Origin: Bin5 sp034422415
GTDB taxonomy: Bacteria; Chloroflexota; Anaerolineae; Caldilineales; Caldilineaceae
DNA: 64,000 nt
Reading direction: 5' to 3'
Assembly (NCBI GenBank): GCA_965202955.1
Contig: OZ241871.1
Coordinates: 3,844,001-3,908,000, forward strand
Shown here one piece after another: positions 1 to 8,821 of this stretch. The position numbers and the translations under genes are program-made. The notes below the pieces were generated by a model. That model was not told the origin of the DNA and did not search any database. It saw nothing but the letters and a program-made list of their open reading frames with translations. The first letter of the stretch is position 1; each line of letters starts with the position of its first letter.

Positions 1-1392
<1,392 letters not shown>

Positions 1393-1530
1393 CTGACCCC
1401 TCCTGACAATCTGACTCAACTGATACCGGCTCGCCGAAGCGAGCTCGCTTCCCGGGCGCCTGAACAACCCTGCCGTCTCGCGGAATCTGCAGGATTGCGG
1501 CGCCGATGTGCAGACCGAATCAAAGTATAC

Positions 1531-1560
1531 AAAAAGACCCTCCCCGGTTGAGGAAGGGTC
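1531..1560 (-). terminator. Attenuator terminator upstream of ilvB
   Basis: In the minus-strand transcript a GACCCT arm (1560-1555) pairs with AGGGTC (1541-1536), with extra CC/GG pairs inside, and is followed at once by five U (1535-1531). It sits 23 bases after the leader-peptide stop codon and about 140 bases before the ilvB start. It therefore ends transcription ahead of the gene rather than after one. Confidence 0.85.
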
Positions 1561-1623
1561 TGCACTGACCTGAGCGAGAAGCCTTACGTCCGGGCCTCTG
1601 CGCCTTCGCCAACCGTACACGGT
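1545..1623 (-). promoter_or_regulatory. Antiterminator and protector helices of the ilv leader
   Basis: The leader RNA segment CGGTTGGCGAAGG (1615-1603) can pair with CCTTCCTCAACCG (1557-1545), the upstream arm and loop of the terminator: 12 of 13 positions pair, counting one G-U. Formation of this helix excludes the terminator. A competing small hairpin, ACCG (1623-1620) with CGGT (1615-1612), would block the antiterminator. Together these give the 1:2, 2:3 and 3:4 logic of ribosome-mediated attenuation. The pairing is seen directly by eye; the energies were not computed. Confidence 0.72.
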
Positions 1624-1709
1624 CTCAAGCCGCTTACAAGAAGGGCTACGAGACCTACGATAAGAAGTCCGAGGGCAACAGCGTTGTTAGCCAGCGTGAG
1701 TACGCTCAT
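1584..1709 (-). CDS. Branched-chain amino acid leader peptide (41 aa)
   Basis: Short ORF between promoter and terminator. Fifteen of residues 3-28 are Leu (9), Val (5) or Ile (1), including the run ALGLLIVGLVALLVSGL. This is what is expected of a peptide that senses charged branched-chain tRNAs. A ribosome stalled on these codons would sit upstream of the antiterminator arm (codons 32-36) and cover the protector arm, which favours read-through into ilvB. No clear Shine-Dalgarno is visible before the ATG. The same residues could form one membrane helix, so a small membrane protein is the alternative, but the adjacent mutually exclusive RNA helices favour the leader reading. Confidence 0.78.
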   Translation of the reverse strand: MSVLTLANNAVALGLLIVGLVALLVSGLRPCTVGEGAEART

Positions 1710-1760
1710 TTTCGGGCCAAATCTGCAGTCAGTCGAGTATATCGGTCCGCATTTCGGACC

Positions 1761-1788
1761 ATTATATCCATAATCGAAAGATGTGCAA
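1761..1788 (-). promoter_or_regulatory. Sigma-70-type promoter of the ilv leader
   Basis: Minus-strand -35 TTGCAC (1788-1783), 16-bp spacer, perfect -10 TATAAT (1766-1761). Transcription should start near 1755, about 45 bases before the leader ATG. A 6-bp inverted repeat GGTCCG-5-CGGACC (1744-1760) covers the predicted start site and could be a 5' hairpin or an operator. Confidence 0.8.
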
Positions 1789-1940
1789 CTCTGGGATACG
1801 CCAGATCGAAAGGCGGTCCGCGGCTGCTCTCTTTGGGTAGCTTCGTCGTGATTTCGGAAGTTCGTCGAAACGCGCGCAATCCTCGAAATCATTTGCCCAG
1901 TCGGACGGTTGGCCTGGGGAAAGAGGTGGCGAGACCTACG

Positions 1941-3296
1941 TCATGCTGATAGCAAGGGATCGTTGACCTCAACCTGCCAGCGGGCCAGCTCCTTCTCAAG
2001 ACGTTCCCGCACGGGAGCCGCGTCGCCGTCGCCGGCACTGTCGTCCAGCTCCCATGGATCGGAGGCGAGATGGAAAAGCTGGGTGCGGTCGCTGCCTTCG
2101 CTGCCTTCGCCGCGGTTCTTGCTGTAGCTGATCAGCTTCCATTCACGGTCCTGCACCATTCGCTGCACGTGCCGGTAGACAGAGTGCAGGTATGGCCTGG
2201 TTTCGGCGGCGGAGCCATCCATTAGCGGCGTGAGACTGAGGGCGTCCACGTGGGTGGGGACGTCTATTTCCGCCAGTCGGCAGAGCGTGGGATAGACGTC
2301 GTAGGTGTGGGTGAGGGCGTCAACCTGCCTGGCGGCCGGCACGCCGGGCCCGCGCATGATGAGCGGCACGCGCACGCTGTGGTCGTACAGATTCTGCTTG
2401 CCCAGCAGGCCATGCTGCCCGACAGACAGGCCGTGATCGGCGGTGTAGACGACGATAGTATTGTCCGCCAGGCCATTACGCGCCAGCGCGTCCACGATCT
2501 CCCCGATCTTCTCGTCCATGTCGGAGATCATGCCGTAATACTCGGCGATGTGTCGCCGCGTCTCCTCGGGTGTGCGAGGGAAGTCGGCCAGCTGCTCATC
2601 GCGAAGCCACATGTCGCCGTTGTCGAAAGGATGCTGGCTCATGAAGTTGGGCGGTAGCGGCATCGATTCGGGCGTGTAGGCGCCGGCCCAGTCGGGAGGT
2701 GGGGTGCGCGGGTCGTGCGGCGCGGTGAAGGCGCAGTAGAGGAAGAAGGGTTCGTCGCCGTCTTGCCTGTCGATAAAGCGGATGGCGGCATCGCCGAACA
2801 GGTCGGTCGAATAGCCGTCGCCGATGCGCTGGCGGCTGGTGTCGTAGGCGCCGCTCGGGTCATGGTCCTGCACCGGTACGGCGAAGTGGCTGTCCATGCC
2901 GCCGAAGAAGACGTTTTCGGCGGTGCCGAAGGAGCGGGCGAAGCTGGCCTTGTCGTTGTGCCATTTTCCGGTGCCGAAGGTGGTGTAGCCGTTGCGGCGG
3001 AACAGCTCGGCCAGAAAGGTATGGCCGGGGTCGAGCGTTTGCAGGCCCCGGTGGTTGTCGATGTCGTTGCTGAGGGTGGCGCGGAAGAGGTGGGCGCCGG
3101 TATGCACGCAGGCGCGCGTCGGCACGCAGACCGCGGCCCGCAGCCCACCCATCTGACAGTTCCGGCGGAAGGAGGTCCCCTCTGAGCAGAGCCGGTCCAA
3201 ATGCGGGGTGCGCACTGTCGGGTCGCCGTATGCGCCCATGGCGGAGGCGCGGTGGTCGTCGGCGATAAGAAAGAGAATGTTCGGTCGGGATGACAT
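1941..3296 (-). CDS. Type I sulfatase (arylsulfatase family)
   Basis: 451-aa hydrolase of sulfate esters in the alkaline phosphatase superfamily. The N-terminal metal ligands are Asp13-Asp14 in ILFLIADDH. The formylglycine site C57-V-P-T-R fits the C-x-P-x-R sulfatase signature. A further motif, VYTADHGLSVGQHGLLGK, supplies the C-terminal metal-binding Asp-His. There is no signal peptide, so a cytoplasmic location is likely. AAGGGA lies 9 bases before the ATG. It lies downstream of the two ABC exporter genes on the same strand with a 125-bp gap and may be cotranscribed. The substrate is not readable from sequence; organosulfates or sulfated glycans are typical. It needs a formylglycine-generating enzyme, which is not in this window. 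Confidence 0.93.
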   Translation of the reverse strand: MSSRPNILFLIADDHRASAMGAYGDPTVRTPHLDRLCSEGTSFRRNCQMGGLRAAVCVPTRACVHTGAHLFRATLSNDIDNHRGLQTLDPGHTFLAELFRRNGYTTFGTGKWHNDKASFARSFGTAENVFFGGMDSHFAVPVQDHDPSGAYDTSRQRIGDGYSTDLFGDAAIRFIDRQDGDEPFFLYCAFTAPHDPRTPPPDWAGAYTPESMPLPPNFMSQHPFDNGDMWLRDEQLADFPRTPEETRRHIAEYYGMISDMDEKIGEIVDALARNGLADNTIVVYTADHGLSVGQHGLLGKQNLYDHSVRVPLIMRGPGVPAARQVDALTHTYDVYPTLCRLAEIDVPTHVDALSLTPLMDGSAAETRPYLHSVYRHVQRMVQDREWKLISYSKNRGEGSEGSDRTQLFHLASDPWELDDSAGDGDAAPVRERLEKELARWQVEVNDPLLSA

Positions 3297-3421
3297 GCAG
3301 GCGATTCCCTTGTTCGAAGCGATGTGTCTGGAATGCCCGCCGCGGACGTGTACGGTTCAGGCAGCCAGCACTTCCAGAGTTCGGGTCCCAGAAATTGTTG
3401 CCACGGGAACCGCCGCCGGAA

Positions 3422-5242
3422 CTACTGCTCTTCCATGAATTGGCGGCGATGGAGTTCGGCGTAGAGGCCGCCTTCCGTCAGCAGTTCCCCGTGGCTTCCA
3501 CGGCTTACGATCTGGCCGTCCTGCATGACGCAGATGAAGTCGGCCTTGCGGATGGTGCTGAGCCGGTGGGCGATGACGATGGCGGTGCGCTGGCTGAGCA
3601 GCCGGTCGAGCGCCTCCTGGATGAGCGCTTCGGTTGCAGTGTCCACGCTGGCGGTGGCTTCGTCCAGGATCAGGATGCGCGGGTCGGCCAGGACGGCGCG
3701 AGCGATGCAGATTAGCTGGCGCTGGCCCAGCGACAGGTTTGCGCCGCCTTCCTGGATCTCGGTTTCGTATCCGTTGGGCAGATCGACGATGAATTCGTGC
3801 GCGTTGGCCTGCTGCGCGGCCTCCTCTACGGTTGCGGCATCGATATCGGGCAGTCCGAAGCGGATGTTGTCTCGCACGGTGCCGGCAAATAGGAACGGCT
3901 CCTGCGACACAATGCCGGTCTGGCGGCGTAGCGACTGCTGCGTGACGGTGCGCACGTCGACGTCGTCGATGCGCACTTCTCCGCTGCTCACATCGTAGAA
4001 GCGGGCTACCAGGTTGGCGATAGTCGACTTGCCGGCGCCGGTCGGGCCGACCAGGGCGACGGTCTGCCCCGGTTCGATCAGGAGGTCGACGTTGCGCAGG
4101 ACCGGTATCTCTTCGCCGTAGGAGAAGTTGACGCGCTGCAGCTCAATGCGGCCGTTGATGGCAGGCATCTCTTTGCGGTTGGCGGGGTCGGGCACGTCAG
4201 GCCGCGCGTCCAACAGTTCGAGCACACGTTCGCCACCCGCCATCGCCGACTGCATGGTGGTGTAGAGCTGGCTCAGCTCCTGTACCGGCTGGAAGAAGCG
4301 GGTAACGTAGGCGAGGAAGGCGACCAGGATGCCGAGCTCGAGGGTCTCCTGCGCCACCGCGCGCCCGCCGAACCAGAGCACGACCGCGGTCGCAAGCACG
4401 GCAAGGAATTCGACGGTCGGCAGGAAGACGAAGGAGAGCGACATGGCGTCAATGAATGCACTGCGGTTGCTCTGATTGGCGGTGTCGAAGCGGTTGCGCA
4501 TTGCCTTTTCCTGCGCGTATGCCTGGATGACGCGCATGCCGGTCAGGTGCTCGGCCAGGGTGCCGACCACGCCGGCCACGCTCTGCCGAGTCTGGCGGAA
4601 TGCGACCTTTGCGCGCCGCGAAAACCAGTAAGTGGCGAGGCCCATCAGCGGGAAGACAGCGAAGGTGAGCAAGGCGAGCGTCGGGCTGAGCGCGAGCATG
4701 ACGACGATAATGCCGATCAGGACGAGGACGTCGCCAATCAGGGCGATCAGACCCTGGGAGAGCAGCTCGTTGATGACGGCGACGTCACTGATCACGCGCG
4801 AGATGGTGACGCCGATGATGTGGCGGCTGTGATAGCCGAGCGAGAGGGCCTGCAGGTGGCGCATCAACTGGCCCCGCAGTGTGGCGAGCACGCGCTGCCC
4901 GACCCAAGAGAGCAGAAACCGCTGGCCTAAGGAGGCGCCATAGAGCGCCACATACATCACCGCCATCAGGATAGAGACCTGCGCCAGGCCGCCGGCATCG
5001 CCGGCGGCGATAAAGCGGTCGATGGCCACTTTGAGCAGGAGCGGGATGCCCAGCGTCAGGCCCGTCACCGCAAGCATGAGGACAGATGCGATGACCATCT
5101 TGGTGCGATGCGGCCGCAGATAGGTCATCAGCCGGCGCAGGACCTGGCCGTCGAAAGCTTTGCCTTCGGCCTCGCTTGCCATCTGGCGCAGCAGGCTCTG
5201 GGGTCCGCCGCTTCGTCCTGCCGATCCAATCGAAATTGACAT
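3422..5242 (-). CDS. ABC exporter half-transporter, catalytically complete subunit
   Basis: 606-aa type IV ABC exporter with an N-terminal six-helix domain (about residues 45-340) and a C-terminal nucleotide-binding domain. Walker A is GPTGAGKST. The signature is the non-canonical LSLGQ. Walker B ends ILILDEATAS with the catalytic Glu, and the H-loop is AHRLSTIR with its His. It is the second gene of a pair; its partner ends 46 bp upstream. The complementary defects in the two proteins point to an obligate heterodimer with one hydrolytic and one degenerate site, as in TM287/288 and BmrCD. Substrate unknown; drugs, lipids or peptides are all possible. Confidence 0.92.
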   Translation of the reverse strand: MSISIGSAGRSGGPQSLLRQMASEAEGKAFDGQVLRRLMTYLRPHRTKMVIASVLMLAVTGLTLGIPLLLKVAIDRFIAAGDAGGLAQVSILMAVMYVALYGASLGQRFLLSWVGQRVLATLRGQLMRHLQALSLGYHSRHIIGVTISRVISDVAVINELLSQGLIALIGDVLVLIGIIVVMLALSPTLALLTFAVFPLMGLATYWFSRRAKVAFRQTRQSVAGVVGTLAEHLTGMRVIQAYAQEKAMRNRFDTANQSNRSAFIDAMSLSFVFLPTVEFLAVLATAVVLWFGGRAVAQETLELGILVAFLAYVTRFFQPVQELSQLYTTMQSAMAGGERVLELLDARPDVPDPANRKEMPAINGRIELQRVNFSYGEEIPVLRNVDLLIEPGQTVALVGPTGAGKSTIANLVARFYDVSSGEVRIDDVDVRTVTQQSLRRQTGIVSQEPFLFAGTVRDNIRFGLPDIDAATVEEAAQQANAHEFIVDLPNGYETEIQEGGANLSLGQRQLICIARAVLADPRILILDEATASVDTATEALIQEALDRLLSQRTAIVIAHRLSTIRKADFICVMQDGQIVSRGSHGELLTEGGLYAELHRRQFMEEQ

Positions 5243-5288
5243 AGTGGTTTCTGAATTGCGGCAGCCCGGGCCGCCGCGTTCCTAGATG

Positions 5289-7070
5289 TCAGTCTTCAAC
5301 CCTGGTCAACTGCTGCTCATATATGTGACGGTACAGCGGCGAGCTTTCCAGCAGATCCGCATGCCTGCCGGCCGCTGAAATCCGACCCTTCTCCAGCATC
5401 AGGATCAGGTCGGCGAGGCGCACTGTGCTGAGGCGCTGGGCGATGATGACCGATGTGCGCCCCTTCATCAGATTGGCGAGCGCTAATTGGATGAGATGCT
5501 CGGTATGTGTGTCGACACTCGAAGTAGCATCGTCGAGGATGAGAATGCGCGGGTCGGTCAGCAGGGTGCGGGCGATGGCGACGCGCTGCCGCTGGCCGCC
5601 GGAAAGGGTCGCGCCGCGTTCCCCCACCTTCGTGTCGTAGGCTTCGGGAAAGGTCACGATGAACTCATGCGCCTGGGCGGCCTGCGCGGCCTCAATGATT
5701 TCGGCTTCAGTGGCGTCAGGCCTGCCGAAGGCGATATTCTCGCGGATCGTTGTAGCGAAAAGGGTCGATTCCTGCAGCACGATGCCGATCTGGCTGCGCA
5801 GAGAATGCAGGGTCGCGCCGCGGGCGTCGTGGCCGTCGAGCAGGATGCGCCCCTCGGTCGGATCGTAGAAGCGCGGGATCAGGTTGATGATCGATGATTT
5901 TCCCGAACCGGTCGGCCCGAGCAGCGCGAGCACCTGGCCGGGCTGAATATCGAAGGAGACGTCGCGCATTACATTGTGGGGACGGGCGTAGCTGAAGGAG
6001 ACGTTTTCGAAGCGCAGATGGCCCTGCAGCGAGGGCAAAGGCTGTGCGTCGGCGGCCTCTTCGACCTGTATCTCCTCGTCCAGAATTTCGAAGACGCGCT
6101 CGGCTGAGGCGCTGGCCATGGCGATCGATGGAATGATGAACCCCAGGCGGCGGATCGGGGCGGCAAGCTGCGCCAGGTACGTGATGAAGGCGACAAGCTC
6201 GCCCAGGGTCAACCCGCCGCGAATCACCTGCAGGCCGCCGTACCAGATGATGCTGACGGTGGCGAGGTTGGCGATCAGATCCAGCAAGGGCATATTTACC
6301 GCGGTGAGCCTAGCGGTGGCCGCGGCCAGTCCGAACCATTTGCGGTTTTCGGCATCGAAGCGTTCGATTTCGGCGTCTTCCTGCGCGAACGCCTTTACGA
6401 TGCGGGCGCCGCGCAGGTTCTGCTCCAGCCGCGTCGTCAGGACTGCCAGCTGCTGCTGGATCTCCTGCGAGAGTGGTCGGTAATGGGCGCCGAAGCGCAT
6501 GGCCCTGTGGGCGAGGACCGGGACCGTCAACAGGGCCAGCAGGGCCAGTGTCGGATTCATGATGACCAGCGCGACGGCGGTGCCGACCAGCAGGATCACC
6601 CCGTTCGCCAGCCCCAGGAATGAGCGTCCAGTCAGAAAGCGGAGCCGTTCCACGTCCTGCATTGAACGCGACAGGAGCTGACCCGATTCGGTGCGGTCGT
6701 GGTAGGCGAAGGAGAGTTCGGTCAGCTTGGCGTGGAGGTCACGGCGGAAGTCGTAGGAGACGCTCTGGGAGGCGACCTCGGTCCAGCGGCCGGAGAAAAA
6801 GGTGAAGACGCCGCGGGCGACGGTGAGGCCGAGCAGCAGGAGCACCGACCAGGTCAGCAGTTGCAGATCGTTCTGCCGGATGCCGCGGTCCACGATCCAG
6901 CGAATGAATTGGGGCGTTGCGAGGATGATGGCGGTGGATGCCAGGAGCGCAAGGTAGGCTAAAGCGGTCAGCCGCCAGTAGGGGCGCAGCCGGCGGAAGG
7001 CGCGCCACAGGTAGCGGTTGCCCTTGCTCGATCGGAGCGGCGTCTGCAGATCTGCGGGGATCGTCGTCAT
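5289..7070 (-). CDS. ABC exporter half-transporter, degenerate-site subunit
   Basis: 593-aa ABC exporter with six N-terminal membrane helices and one nucleotide-binding domain. Walker A is GPTGSGKSS and the signature is the canonical LSGGQ. The Walker B carboxylate is Asp (ILILDDATSS) instead of Glu, and the H-loop His is Gln (AQRLSTVR). Its own ATP site should therefore bind but barely hydrolyse ATP. That site is completed by the odd LSLGQ signature of the downstream partner, while its own good signature completes the partner's working site. First gene of the pair. The ATG at 7070 follows a weak extended -10 promoter at 7115-7123. Confidence 0.92.
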   Translation of the reverse strand: MTTIPADLQTPLRSSKGNRYLWRAFRRLRPYWRLTALAYLALLASTAIILATPQFIRWIVDRGIRQNDLQLLTWSVLLLLGLTVARGVFTFFSGRWTEVASQSVSYDFRRDLHAKLTELSFAYHDRTESGQLLSRSMQDVERLRFLTGRSFLGLANGVILLVGTAVALVIMNPTLALLALLTVPVLAHRAMRFGAHYRPLSQEIQQQLAVLTTRLEQNLRGARIVKAFAQEDAEIERFDAENRKWFGLAAATARLTAVNMPLLDLIANLATVSIIWYGGLQVIRGGLTLGELVAFITYLAQLAAPIRRLGFIIPSIAMASASAERVFEILDEEIQVEEAADAQPLPSLQGHLRFENVSFSYARPHNVMRDVSFDIQPGQVLALLGPTGSGKSSIINLIPRFYDPTEGRILLDGHDARGATLHSLRSQIGIVLQESTLFATTIRENIAFGRPDATEAEIIEAAQAAQAHEFIVTFPEAYDTKVGERGATLSGGQRQRVAIARTLLTDPRILILDDATSSVDTHTEHLIQLALANLMKGRTSVIIAQRLSTVRLADLILMLEKGRISAAGRHADLLESSPLYRHIYEQQLTRVED

Positions 7071-7114
7071 ACTTCAGATCCGGTTTAGAAAAGGCGTAGG
7101 GGCACTGTTTATTC

Positions 7115-7123
7115 ATTGTATCA
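7115..7123 (-). promoter_or_regulatory. Possible extended -10 promoter for the ABC exporter pair
   Basis: Minus strand TG-A-TACAAT (7123-7115), an extended -10 element one mismatch from TATAAT. It lies 45 bases upstream of the 7070 start codon. No convincing -35 is seen. Confidence 0.45.
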
Positions 7124-7630
7124 CGTCCCGGCGGGCAATCCTTATCACTGCGGGGGCAGGGGAGAATCCCGGTACGAGGGTGCTGTTCGAAGGAGGGACC
7201 GGTGTCAAGGACGGGCAAAAAGCAACGGTTTGGAAGGCAATCGACACGACTTCATGGATCAAACGCTCGTAGCTCTCGTACGAGCGTTGTACGAGCGTTA
7301 TGCGAGCGTTTACGAGAGTTTACGCAAAATTTTTTTCAAGAACGAATATCGATTTATTGACGTTTGAGGTTTGGGAGGCAGATGGCGTGACAGGGAGGAA
7401 ACCAAGGATGTGGAGGTATGGTCACGCTGGTTTCACAAATCTGGCAGCGTGGAACGGGCGTCTGTATTTGATATATCATTTATTTGTCAACATGAAGAGT
7501 CCGATTGAGGGCCGATAGTGTGTCACAATGCTGCCAGTCAGATTCGTCCACCTCTTGACCGGCGCGCGCCAGGCCTGCCTATTTCCGGCGATAGGCGATT
7601 GAACTTAACCGCGAAAGCGGCTGTGTCTCC
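7124..7630. other. Non-coding gap between the MOSC gene and the ABC exporter genes
   Basis: About 500 bases with no credible gene on either strand. It holds the phased repeat described separately at 7262-7325 and a T7 run at 7330-7336. A short CCGC-GAAA-GCGG hairpin near 7608-7619 has no U-tract. Composition is clearly more AT-rich than the flanking genes between 7320 and 7510. Confidence 0.6.
7262..7325. repeat. Phased 10-11 bp repeats with one inverted copy
   Basis: Four direct units start at 7279, 7290, 7301 and 7311: TACGAGCGTT, TACGAGCGTT, TGCGAGCGTT and TACGAGAGTT. Spacing is 11, 11 and 10 bp, and a partial fifth TACGC follows. A perfect inverted copy AACGCTCGTA (7262-7271) pairs with the first unit across a 7-base loop. 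Units on one helical face about 140-200 bp upstream of the exporter promoter look like a protein-binding array. A terminator is less likely because neither strand has a U-tract directly after the stem. Confidence 0.6.
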
Positions 7631-8176
7631 TCAGAGCTTGCGCACCACATCTCCCGCATGGATTGGACCCGGTTGGACCACCTTTGCAAAGATGCCGCGC
7701 AGGCGCAGCTCCTTCGCCACCGGCGAGCTGACGAATCTGACCGCATCGACGCCGAAGCGTTCGGCAAATTTCTTGCAGCCGGTATGGTCCGGCGGCGTCA
7801 CTTCGATCACCGCGCCGCCCAGAGCCAACTGCGTGCCGACGGGCAGGTTCGCCTCGCTCAGCTCGAGATCAATATATAGCTGGTCCCCGAACTGCTGCCA
7901 GCGGGACTCGTCCTGCGCGAGCAGGCCGGCAACGCGGGCATTCATGATCGTCAGTTGCCTATCGGGATCGAGCGGTTCGCCGGGATTGCGCTTACTCCAA
8001 TTGTCGCCGACCAGTCCCTCTTCGATCGACAACTCCGCATTCGCCACCACCTCCCGCTCTCCCGACCGCGGGCGTCTGACGATGAGACTGAGGCGGCCCT
8101 CGCTCTTGGGAGAACGGCGAATCCCGTCCAGACTACGCTCCATCTCTGCCATGCTCAAATGGATATCGGTCGTCAT
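7631..8176 (-). CDS. MOSC domain protein
   Basis: 181-aa single MOSC domain, the beta-strand-rich fold found at the C-terminus of molybdenum-cofactor sulfurases and in YiiM/mARC-type proteins. The conserved Cys that would carry sulfur or bind the cofactor is in HTGCKKFAERFG. The segment EEGLVGDNW near residue 50 is also typical. It starts 6 bases after the preceding membrane-protein gene and is the last gene of the lysine operon; it has no evident link to lysine synthesis. A second MOSC gene lies at 61.5 kb and mobA at 48.5 kb. Substrate unknown. Confidence 0.88.
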   Translation of the reverse strand: MTTDIHLSMAEMERSLDGIRRSPKSEGRLSLIVRRPRSGEREVVANAELSIEEGLVGDNWSKRNPGEPLDPDRQLTIMNARVAGLLAQDESRWQQFGDQLYIDLELSEANLPVGTQLALGGAVIEVTPPDHTGCKKFAERFGVDAVRFVSSPVAKELRLRGIFAKVVQPGPIHAGDVVRKL

Positions 8177-8182
8177 GATATG

Positions 8183-8725
8183 CTATCCCCTTTCATCGCT
8201 TGTGTTTGCTCCGGCTTGATTCAGCGATTCCAGCCAACTGCGCAGGACCTGCTCGTCCGAACGCCCCCTTTTTCGCTGCCAGGAGGCGAACGCCAGCCCT
8301 AGGAATGGCAGTAGGACCGGTAGCATCAAAGGCAGCAGGTCCGCGACGGCGCTCTGCTGTGTTGCCCGCAGGGCGGCGGCCACAAGAAGCGCCAGCGCCA
8401 GCAGGGTGCTCATCACGATCCATGCGCCGATGAACAGCCTTCCGACCGGTCGCAACTGCACGTGGCCCGACAGGCGGCAGTGGTCGCCCTCGTCGACGAG
8501 CAGACCGTAGAAGACCGGCGCAAATGCGCCCTTTAGATGGGCGCGGCGGGGATGGCGTTCGATCTTCACACCTGTTCCGGCCACCCGCCCGTCTACCTCG
8601 CCGCTCGCGGCAAGCTCATCCCGGATCAATAGCCCAGCGGCTTCTGAGTTGCCGTTCAGCGGCAATGTGAACCGCCGTCTGCCCGGCGCCCAGAGAAAGG
8701 AGAAGGCTTTGTCCGGCCCGTTCAT
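8183..8725 (-). CDS. Hypothetical membrane protein with two helices
   Basis: 180 aa, family not recognised. The first ~100 residues are soluble (MNGPDKAFSFLWAPGRRRF...). Two hydrophobic segments follow (FIGAWIVMSTLLALALLVAAAL and LLPLMLPVLLPFLGLAFASW), then a basic tail. I chose the ATG at 8725 because GAGG lies 6 bases upstream and the reading starts cleanly there; in-frame starts at 8743 and 8815 are possible. It sits between lysY and the MOSC gene with short gaps, so it should be cotranscribed with the lysine operon, but nothing in it suggests a role there. Confidence 0.7.
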   Translation of the reverse strand: MNGPDKAFSFLWAPGRRRFTLPLNGNSEAAGLLIRDELAASGEVDGRVAGTGVKIERHPRRAHLKGAFAPVFYGLLVDEGDHCRLSGHVQLRPVGRLFIGAWIVMSTLLALALLVAAALRATQQSAVADLLPLMLPVLLPFLGLAFASWQRKRGRSDEQVLRSWLESLNQAGANTSDERG

Positions 8726-8821
8726 TTCGGCCCTCGTCGGCATCGACTTTGAGATGTTCTGACCAGCCTCCGCCGCCGCAGCCTTCCGGGCGTGAGGCTG
8801 ATCACAGGCCCGCAAGGCATC

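Noticed and set aside
7262..7325. CRISPR array
   Set aside because: Units are 10 bp with 0-1 base spacing, too short and without spacers; no cas genes in the window.
7268..7336. Rho-independent terminator for the lysine operon or the exporter
   Set aside because: The only strong stem (7262-7288) has no U-tract directly after it on either strand; the T7 run is 42 bases away and unpaired.
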